58,398 nt of DNA from Verrucomicrobiota bacterium (GTDB taxonomy: Bacteria > Verrucomicrobiota > Verrucomicrobiia > Limisphaerales > J093). The notes below the pieces were generated by a model, which saw nothing but the letters and a program-made list of their open reading frames with translations, did not search any database and was not told the DNA's origin. A program made the position numbers and the translations under genes. Each line of letters opens with the position of its first letter. The first letter of the stretch is position 1. Below are positions 51,701 through 58,398 of the stretch, one piece after another. The stretch is from assembly GCA_016871715.1 (NCBI GenBank), contig VHCO01000018.1:1-58398 (forward strand), given 5' to 3'.

Positions 51701-53596
51701 ATGCGCAGCAAACAAATGAAGGAGACGATCCTCGCAGGTTGTTCACCTGTCAAAAGCGGCAGCCTGGCAAGCGTTCGCTGCAAGGAGGCGATTCTCCTGG
51801 TGCTCTCGTTGCTGGCCGGAGGCGACGTGTCGGGATTGGAATACTGGATCTCCACCACCGGCAATGACGCCAATGCAGGAACTAGGGAGCAGCCTTTCGC
51901 CAGACTGGAGCGCGCGCGAGACGCAGCGCGCGAGGCAAGGAAGGCCGGACAACTCAAGGCCGGGGTCGCCGTATGGTTGCGGGGAGGCACTTACACGCTG
52001 GACAAGTCCTTCGAACTGGGCGCGCAGGACTCCGGAACCGCCCAAGCCCCGGTCGTGTATCGGGCCGTGGCGGGCGAGGAGGTGCGGTTGGCAGGCGGAG
52101 TCCAGATTCCATCCACCGCCTTCCAACTGCTGACCAACGCCGGGGTCCTCCAGCGTCTTGAACCTTCTGCCCACGGCAACGTGTTCCAAGTGGACCTGCA
52201 GGCCAGGGGCATGGCCCATTACGGCAGTCTTACCCGCCGGGGCGGCATCGCGCGAGAGACACTGCCCTCTGCGTTGGAGCTGTTTTTCAACGACCGCCCC
52301 ATGCCCCTGGCGCGCTGGCCGAATCAGGGCTGGACGCGAATCGCCGCTGTTCCGGACGGCCCCGCCGGTGAACGCTTCCGTTACGACGGCGACCGTCCAA
52401 GCCGTTGGGTGGAGGGGGAGGACATCTGGGTTCACGGATATATGAACCGCAACTGGTGCGACACGTACGAACGCGTTGCGGCCATCGATCTCAGGCAACG
52501 CGAAATCCGCACCGCTCCACCCCATGACTATCGCGGCTACAAGGCCGGTCAACGCATCCGCGTTCTGAACGTGTTGGAGGAATTGGACGAACCGGGGGAA
52601 TGGTATCTCGACCGGGTCACCGGCATCCTTTACTTCTGGCCGCCTGGTCCCATCGCATCCGGCCGGGTCACTGTTTCACTGCTGGAGACGCCGCTGGTGG
52701 TGCTGCGCAATTGCGAACACGTCACCCTCCGGGGCTTGATTCTGGAATGCACCCGCAGTTCCGGCGTGGAGATCCTCGGCGGCCATCACAACCTCGTGGC
52801 CGGATGCACGCTGCGGAACCTCGGCACGATCGCGGTGGCCCTCGGCGGGACGGTGCCCGATCTGGAACGTCGCATCTACAAGGACACCCTGTTCACGCTG
52901 AACGCCGGCACGGACAACGGCGTCGTCTCCTGCGATATCCATGACACCGGCGAGTACGGCGTCGTTCTGGGAGGCGGCGACCGCAAGACGCTCGCAGCCG
53001 GCCGCAATTACGCGGTCAACAACCGCATTCACGACTTCGCCCGCTGAGTCCGGACCTACCGGCCCGCGGTGTTTCTCCACGGCGTCGGCAACCGCGTCGC
53101 CCATAATCGCATTCACGACGCGCCGCACAACGCCGTGCTGTTCTGGGGCAATGACCACCTGCTGGAGTTCAACGAGGTCTATCGCGTTTGCATGGATACC
53201 GGCGATGCCGGCGCGTTCTACATCGGACGCGACTGGACGCAGCGCGGGCACGTCATCCGCTACAACGACTTCCACGACCTCGGCGCGACGTTGAGCGGGG
53301 AGTCCGGCTTCAATGCGGTGATGGCCGTGTATCTGGACGATACGGCGTGCGGGACGACCGTCTATGGCAACATCATGCGCCGGATCAACCACGCCATCCT
53401 GATCGGCGGCGGGCGGATGCCCGAAGCCATCCAGAAACTGGTGACCGTCACGGACAACCTTACGAAGGACGATCCCGGCCTCGTGTCGCCCGACACAGGG
53501 GATTTCCGACTAAAGGACGATTCGGCCTCGCGGAAGCTGGGTTTCAAGCCCATCCCGTTCGAGAAGATCGGGCTATACAGAGATGAATACCGCTGA
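51701..53596 (+). pseudogene. Right-handed beta-helix protein with an in-frame TGA
   Basis: About 632 codons with one in-frame TGA at 53045-53047. The part before it (448 residues) has a signal-like stretch (CKEAILLVLSLLAGGDVSG), the start EYWISTTGNDANAGTREQPF and beta-helix coils up to NNRIHDFAR. After the stop the same frame continues without a gap: RTYRPAVFLHGVGNRVAHNR, then VYRVCMDTGDAGAFYIGRDW, to a normal end. The family has an aromatic residue (often Trp) here, so TGG to TGA is the simplest change. It could be a polysaccharide lyase or epimerase. It may be a recent null allele, a read error or a site of read-through. Confidence 0.78.
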
Positions 53597-53651
53597 CCAT
53601 GGCTCCGTTTCATCCGGGACATACGGCATGAACCCAGTGAAAGCTCATCCA

Positions 53652-55553
53652 ATGAACCAAAACAAGTCCTCGACGATCAGCGTCAATGGTGGCCTCGCCA
53701 CGATGCTGTGCTCCGTTCTCCTCGCCGGATTTGCCTCCGCCGCGCCCGACTCGAAGGCATCGCCCATCGCCGAAGGATTTGGAGCCCGTGCGGCCGGCGG
53801 CAAGGGCGGGCGGGTGATCGAAGTGGCCAACTTGAACGACCGCGGCCCAGGCTCGCTCCGCGAGGCGCTCTCAGCCCGCGGGCCGCGCATTATCCGCTTC
53901 GCGGTGGAAGGCACCATTGCGTTGGATTCGCCGCTGGTGGTCACAGAGAGCCAGGTAACCCTGGACGGCGAAACGGCACCCGGCCAGGGAATCACGGTGC
54001 GGCATCACGGGATTCACTTCCGTGGCAACTGCAAGGACATCATCGTCCGGCATCTGCGCATCCGGGTGACGACGGGCGGCAGTTCGGGCGACTGCCTGCT
54101 GTTCTGGGGCCTGGACGGCGGCACGGTCGAGCGCGTGCTGGTGGAGCATTGCTCGCTCATGGGCGCCACGGACGAGAACGTCAACACCTGGGGCCAGGTC
54201 CACGATGTCACCTTTCAATGGACCATCATCGCCGAAGGCCAACCGCCGCACAGCATGGGATGGCTCTCAGGCGCCGGCTCGGACTGCATCACCATTCACC
54301 ACTGCCTGTTTGCCAGCAACGCGGATCGAAGTCCCAGGATCGCGGGCGGGATTTACGACGTCGTCAACAACGTGATCTACAATTGGGTCCATCACAATGC
54401 GTCCAAGATCGGTGGCGGGGCGCGCGTGAACTTGGTCAACAACACCTTCATCGCCGGCCCGCAATCCACCGCCACCGAAGCCTGCATCCTGCCGGAAGAT
54501 CCCGACCAAGGCACCCAACTCCACCTCGCGGGCAATGTCACCCCGCTCACCCCAACCGGCGCCGAGAATCAGTGGCTCAATGTCACCTACTGGCAACCGA
54601 AGGACGGCAAGTGGATCGAGCGCCGCCCGGCGCCGGAGACATTTCTAGCAGCCAAACCGTTCGCCGTTGCCCCCGTGGTCACTCAGTCCGCGAAGGAGGC
54701 TTGCGAGCTGGTTCTCGCCCGCGCCGGAGCCAGAGTGCGCGATGCCGACGATCTGCGCGTCCTGCAGGAAGTCCGGAACCGGGCCGGGAAGACTCTCGCA
54801 GTCCGCCACGCTCCACCCCAATCGGCCGTCCGTCCGGCCTACACGACTTACACCAACTTCAACCAGGTTCTGGAGGGGCGTGGCGCTCGCTATCCGGTCT
54901 TAACCAGGATTTCGGATCCCGGAACACCCGAGCGCCCCGTCTGCTTCTTTAGCAGGGGACGGAACCCCTCAGGCACGCGGTTTATCGCCTTCGTCAAGGC
55001 CGAAGGACTCAATGAAGCCTATTCCATAGGATCCGATGGCGCCGATGTCCGATATCTGTATCGCTGGCCCAGCCACCATGCCTGGCTGGATGACAACCGG
55101 ATTTTCGACTTCGGGCATCACCGGCTGCCCGACGGCAGTCCGGCCCGGCGCGGCTATTATCTGTTCAAGGACGATGGCACCGGCAAAGCCAAGGGACTGC
55201 TATGGCCGGTGGATGTGAACGATGGGTATGGCGGAGACGGCCACGGAAGCTTCGTTCCCGGCACCGGCGGAGACTGGATCGTCTCGGACACTTACGCCAT
55301 GCACGGCTTTCAACATCTGTTCCTGTTTCACCGGCCCTCGAAACGGTTCGTGCCGCTGGCCAAGTTGAAATGCGACCGGCGCATGGACATTGGCGATGGG
55401 GAACATCGGGTGGACTTGCATCCGCGCCTGAGCCGCGATGGCCGCACGGTCTCCATTGATGCCACGCACGAGGGGCTGGGGCGGCAGATGTGCCTCATGG
55501 ACATCGGCCCCATCCTCGACCATCCACCCAAGCCTCAACTGTCAGGCGAATGA
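53652..55553 (+). CDS. Pectate lyase-like beta-helix fused to a propeller domain
   Basis: This 633-residue exported protein (signal MNQNKSSTISVNGGLATMLC, ending AGFASAAP) has a PL1-like beta-helix at about 40-340: GRVIEVANLNDRGPGSLREA, GPRIIRFAVEGTIAL, DIIVRHLRIRVTTG, SDCITIHHCLFASNADRSPR and VNNVIYNWVHHNASKIGG. A C-terminal region from about 430 looks like a TolB/oligogalacturonate-lyase-type propeller (SHHAWLDDNRIFDFGHH, then GGDGHGSFVPGTGGDWIVSD). A fusion of pectate lyase and oligogalacturonate-lyase-like parts would cleave pectin in two steps. ATG 53628 is an alternative start. Its stop overlaps the next gene's start (ATGA). Confidence 0.8.
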   Translation: MNQNKSSTISVNGGLATMLCSVLLAGFASAAPDSKASPIAEGFGARAAGGKGGRVIEVANLNDRGPGSLREALSARGPRIIRFAVEGTIALDSPLVVTESQVTLDGETAPGQGITVRHHGIHFRGNCKDIIVRHLRIRVTTGGSSGDCLLFWGLDGGTVERVLVEHCSLMGATDENVNTWGQVHDVTFQWTIIAEGQPPHSMGWLSGAGSDCITIHHCLFASNADRSPRIAGGIYDVVNNVIYNWVHHNASKIGGGARVNLVNNTFIAGPQSTATEACILPEDPDQGTQLHLAGNVTPLTPTGAENQWLNVTYWQPKDGKWIERRPAPETFLAAKPFAVAPVVTQSAKEACELVLARAGARVRDADDLRVLQEVRNRAGKTLAVRHAPPQSAVRPAYTTYTNFNQVLEGRGARYPVLTRISDPGTPERPVCFFSRGRNPSGTRFIAFVKAEGLNEAYSIGSDGADVRYLYRWPSHHAWLDDNRIFDFGHHRLPDGSPARRGYYLFKDDGTGKAKGLLWPVDVNDGYGGDGHGSFVPGTGGDWIVSDTYAMHGFQHLFLFHRPSKRFVPLAKLKCDRRMDIGDGEHRVDLHPRLSRDGRTVSIDATHEGLGRQMCLMDIGPILDHPPKPQLSGE

Positions 55554-57061
55554 GTCCTCGATTCCAACATCTCGTTCATTGGACCGCCTTGGCCGCGCTG
55601 GGGCTGTTGCACAACGCAGCCGCTGGACCCTGGCCCGTGAGCCAACAACCCGAACTGAAACAGGCGTTCGAACGCGCGCCGGCCCTGCAAACCGAATCCC
55701 TTGGCGAACCGGCGCGCGGCGTGAACGTCTGGGAACGCTGGCTGGTGCCCAATCCCGACGGCCAGTCCTGGGACGTGCTCCAGATTTACTTCAAGGAATA
55801 CTATGGCCCGACGTGGCTTTGCGCCGTGGACCTTGGCACGGGCGAGGTGAAGAAACAGCGGTTGCCGGACGATCACCAGTTCTACCTCTCCGGCAGAGCG
55901 CTCGGCTTCGATGGCAAGTATTACATCGCCACGCCTTACGCGAAGACCTGGAGCATGGCCTTGTTTGTTTATGACCCGGCGACGAACACCATCGAGGAGC
56001 GGGGAGAGATTGTTCCCGGTCTTGGCGGCGAGGTTCGGCCGCTGGTGACTGGGCCGGATAGACGCATCTACGGCACCGGCGACGACTACGTGGGCACGTT
56101 CATCTTCGATCCCAAGACCGACCAGACCATCTATTCCGGGCCGCGCACCGGCTTGGCGCCCTACACCGGTATCGTTTGCGACGGGAAGCTTTATCAAAGT
56201 GGCTATCCCGGCGGGCCACTGTTCGTCTTCGATCCGGCGCAGCCGTGGACGCTCGGCAAGGGCGGGCCGCCCGGCGATGCGCCTCCAGACCGGGGCGACC
56301 GCCGCAGCAATCCCCGTCTTATCGGTGAGTTTTATCGATCCACTCGGGTTGGGCTGATGCACAGTTCTGCGCTCGGCGCCGATGGGCGCGTCTACTTCGG
56401 CGGTTTCGGCTTGCGGCATTACACCGGTGGCGGTTTCGGCTGGTACGATCCCAAGACGCGGAAGCTGGACGGCTTCTGGAAGCCGTTGAGCGATTACGCC
56501 GTGCATTGGGTCACCCCGGCGCTCGACGGAAACGTGATTGTCATTTCGACGCGCCGGGCGGCGGATGAACTGAACAACAACCAGGCACCGCCCGAAGCCA
56601 GGCTGTTGGTCTTCGACGTGAACGCGCAGATGATCGCGCGCGAGATGGTGCCGGTGGCGAAGGCCCGGACCACCGGCTTGATTGCTGAAGTCGCCCCCGG
56701 CCGGCTGCTCGGGCTGACCTCGGTTCCAGCCCAGTCCGACCGCAGCATCCTCTACGGTGTGGACGTCAACACGGGCGAGACGCTGTTCACCAAGGAACTA
56801 CCGTCTCCCGTTTCGAAGGACACCTCATGGCCGCATTGGGTGGACCCGTCCTACGAATATCACGCCTTCGTCCGCGGCCCCGATGGGTCCGTGTGGACCT
56901 GGCTGAAGGATGTGCTGGTGCGCATTGATCTCCAAGATGCCAGCGTCCATGTCGTGGGTAAAGTCAATCCCGTCGGCTGGCCGACCTTCGTGGGCCGCGA
57001 CCTGTACCTATCCGGCAGCGAACAGTTGCGCCGCTTTCGTGGGATTGCGCCAGCACCGTAA
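55550..57061 (+). CDS. Exported beta-propeller protein of the pectin-type operon
   Basis: This 503-residue protein has a signal peptide (MSPRFQHLVHWTALAALGLL) and repeated propeller strands: WLCAVDLGTGEVKKQRLP, ALFVYDPATNTIEERGEI, GTFIFDPKTDQTIYSGP, PLFVFDPAQPWTLGKGG, FGWYDPKTRKLDGFWKPL and LYGVDVNTGETLFTKEL. The layout fits a seven- or eight-bladed propeller, possibly a lyase or binding protein. The ATG at 55550 overlaps the pectate-lyase fusion stop as ATGA, so they are co-translated. Catalytic residues not recognised. Confidence 0.8.
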   Translation: MSPRFQHLVHWTALAALGLLHNAAAGPWPVSQQPELKQAFERAPALQTESLGEPARGVNVWERWLVPNPDGQSWDVLQIYFKEYYGPTWLCAVDLGTGEVKKQRLPDDHQFYLSGRALGFDGKYYIATPYAKTWSMALFVYDPATNTIEERGEIVPGLGGEVRPLVTGPDRRIYGTGDDYVGTFIFDPKTDQTIYSGPRTGLAPYTGIVCDGKLYQSGYPGGPLFVFDPAQPWTLGKGGPPGDAPPDRGDRRSNPRLIGEFYRSTRVGLMHSSALGADGRVYFGGFGLRHYTGGGFGWYDPKTRKLDGFWKPLSDYAVHWVTPALDGNVIVISTRRAADELNNNQAPPEARLLVFDVNAQMIAREMVPVAKARTTGLIAEVAPGRLLGLTSVPAQSDRSILYGVDVNTGETLFTKELPSPVSKDTSWPHWVDPSYEYHAFVRGPDGSVWTWLKDVLVRIDLQDASVHVVGKVNPVGWPTFVGRDLYLSGSEQLRRFRGIAPAP

Positions 57062-58038
57062 CATTTTGTCTGACGGCTTTCGTCTCGGCGGAGGTGCTTG
57101 CGAAGCCAAACCGGGCATTTCGTTCGCACTGGTCAAGGCCGCCAGTACGCGGCACGCTTGCGCCGCATCAACAACCCGTCGTGACCGCAAATACACCTTG
57201 GAGCAAGGCGCGAGCGAGGAAGGATCCCGCGAGTACACGGAGAAGGGCGGTGAGCTTTACGCCGAGGGTAGCACGGGCGATTCGCTCGTTGACGCGATGG
57301 ACCGGAAGATGACTGCGTTCCTTTGCGTGCGTCTCGCCTCGCTGGCGGCAGGGCCGGCGTCGGCCTGCTCATCATCGGTCCGGATGCGGGAGGACCGTCC
57401 GGCTTGGGCCTTGACACGAATGCGCTCACCGCCTACCTGGAAAAGGGCGGCAGGGCGTTCTTCTTGCCCTGTACCCAGACCCACACTTGGCTTGGCGCCA
57501 CCCTAAAGCCGGCTCCCGCCGGTTTCGCCGGATCGCTGTCCGCACCCGAGTGGCCGGAAGCAAGCGGCCTCAGCGCGTCCGACCTTCGCTGGCGCAGTCA
57601 TCTGGACGCCCCCCTTGGGTTCTGGGTGGCGGCTTGGAGGTTGGGGCGGACGGCTTGATTGGCCGCAAAGTCATCGGAACAGGCGTGGCGGTGTTCTGTC
57701 AGGTGGACCCGGACTGCTTCCGGGCAGACGAGCAGACCTATTTCCGCTACACGCGCTGGCGGGCTACCCGTGCCGTGGCGCAACTGCTGGCCAACCTGGG
57801 GGCCAGCTTCATCGTGGACCGCAGTATGTTCCATCCTCGTGGGTTTGCTGGCCGGTTGGGCTGGTCCGTGGGCCCAACCGGTGATCAGTCGGGTCCGCAA
57901 GCCACGGGCCCCCGGCCTGGCTCAACCGCATCTCTGAATCCCACGCTGGCGATTCCTCAGCCCCTCGGCCACTATCACCCCGATCACCGCACCGATATTC
58001 CGATGGGCGATAACCCCTACCGCTACTATCGCTGGTAG
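57062..58038 (+). pseudogene. Frame-shifted C-terminal remnant of a glycoside hydrolase
   Basis: Two frames carry consecutive parts of one protein end. Frame one, about 57330-57625, gives VGLLIIGPDAGGPSGLGLDT, AYLEKGGRAFFLPC and ASGLSASDLRWRSHL. From about 57630 the sequence goes on in another frame: GADGLIGRKVIGTGVAVFCQ, RADEQTYFRYTRWRATRAVA and QLLANLGASFIVDRSMF, up to the stop at 58038. These resemble the C-terminal parts of large exported beta-galactosidase-like enzymes. The catalytic domains are missing and 57062-57320 has no matching frame. It is decayed, next to transposase copy 3. Confidence 0.68.
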
Positions 58039-58105
58039 CGATGCTTAACCTCACCAACGCCATGATGCTCGACGAGTTGATAATTATCTTCCAGTGTTAT
58101 TGATG

Positions 58106-58135
58106 TTGACAGCCAGTCGCCTCTTTGCGTAGCCT
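58106..58135 (+). promoter_or_regulatory. Sigma70-like promoter of transposase copy 3
   Basis: TTGACA (58106-58111), an 18-base spacer and TAGCCT (58130-58135) precede the ATG at 58160 by 24 bases. The same hexamers appear at copy 1 with a 17-base spacer although the surrounding DNA differs, which supports selection for these boxes. Confidence 0.55.
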
Positions 58136-58159
58136 GCGCCTCACCTAACCAGTGAACCC

Positions 58160-58398
58160 ATGAGACTGACCCGCATCAAAGTCAAAGGGCGATCCGCCGT
58201 GTACCACTGCGTGTCCCGCATCGTCGGCGCCCAACGCCTCCTCGATGACCTCGGCAAAGAAACCTTGGTCAGGCTCCTCCGGCGCCTGGCCACCTTCTGC
58301 GGCCTCGAAGTCATCACCTACTGCATCATGTCCAATCACTTCCATGTCCTGGTCCGCGTCCCGGCCGAGCAGAACCCGACCGACGAGGAACTGGTCGA
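58160..58398 (+). CDS. REP-associated Y1/HUH transposase, copy 3 (5' part, cut by window edge)
   Basis: The first 79 residues are identical in sequence to copy 2, including MRLTRIKVKGRSAVYHC and the HUH motif NHFHVLV. The gene runs off the window. It is on the opposite strand to copies 1 and 2. Such high identity among three copies in 58 kb points to recent spread or gene conversion. Confidence 0.88.
   Translation, partial: MRLTRIKVKGRSAVYHCVSRIVGAQRLLDDLGKETLVRLLRRLATFCGLEVITYCIMSNHFHVLVRVPAEQNPTDEELV

Noticed and set aside
51701..53596. TGA recoded genome-wide as Trp or Gly
   Set aside because: Many genes here end in TGA within ATGA overlaps that make sense only if TGA is a stop.

Overview
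The window is GC-rich, gene-dense bacterial DNA, most likely from a member of the Verrucomicrobiota (PVC superphylum). This assignment is inference. It rests on secreted oxidoreductases with twin-arginine signals, many exported sugar-acting enzymes and propellers, near-identical REP-type (Y1/HUH) transposase genes, and GC-rich palindromic spacers of a kind I associate from memory with Verrucomicrobia. TGA is an ordinary stop codon here, because it forms many ATGA start/stop overlaps. I saw no transcription regulator, glycosyltransferase, CRISPR array, rRNA or phage module.

Layout. (1) 1-684: truncated Y1 transposase copy 1. (2) 985-14501: a 14-gene minus-strand operon for an unusual sugar nucleotide. 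It holds a heptose kinase/nucleotidylyltransferase with reversed domain order, a heptose-bisphosphate phosphatase, a nucleotidyltransferase, two sugar epimerase/dehydratases, two separate split thiamine-diphosphate enzymes (an E1-alpha/beta pair and a transketolase N/C pair), an SDR, a C-methyltransferase, an FkbM and another methyltransferase, and an MDR dehydrogenase. The likely product is a branched, methylated higher sugar. (3) 14881-15000: tRNA-Asn with a good promoter. (4) 15.2-33.2 kb: mixed exported enzymes and housekeeping genes (esterase, EEP nuclease, RtcB, glycosidase-like protein, serine hydrolase, cupin, Nramp transporter, hydroxyacid dehydrogenase, Gfo/Idh/MocA oxidoreductase, GH43-like protein with a fucose-isomerase homologue, YbjQ, outer-membrane barrel, Calx-beta protein). 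(5) 33.5-34.7 kb: full-length transposase copy 2. (6) 34.9-41.8 kb: FAD oxidoreductase, two PQQ-type propellers, an Uma2 remnant and a TIM-barrel-like lipoprotein.

(7) 42.0-45.7 kb is the most interesting locus. It is a minus-strand operon of a multi-pass membrane protein, two coiled-coil proteins and an AAA ATPase, plus a small DUF1294 membrane protein. The ATPase has a MIT-like N-terminus and signature motifs of the Vps4/katanin (meiotic) clade. The gene translationally coupled to it encodes a 219-residue protein whose layout closely follows eukaryotic/archaeal ESCRT-III (Snf7) proteins. I read this as a bacterial ESCRT-III/Vps4-like membrane-remodelling system.

(8) 46.0-58.0 kb: a large exported glycoamylase-like protein, a transglutaminase-like protein, an M55 peptidase and a pectin-type set (beta-helix protein with an in-frame TGA, pectate-lyase/propeller fusion, propeller). 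A frame-shifted glycosidase remnant follows, then transposase copy 3 at the right edge. Four related palindromes of about 80 bp (near 18.95, 23.6, 36.9 and 40.05 kb) lie between genes and may be the non-autonomous partners of the transposases.
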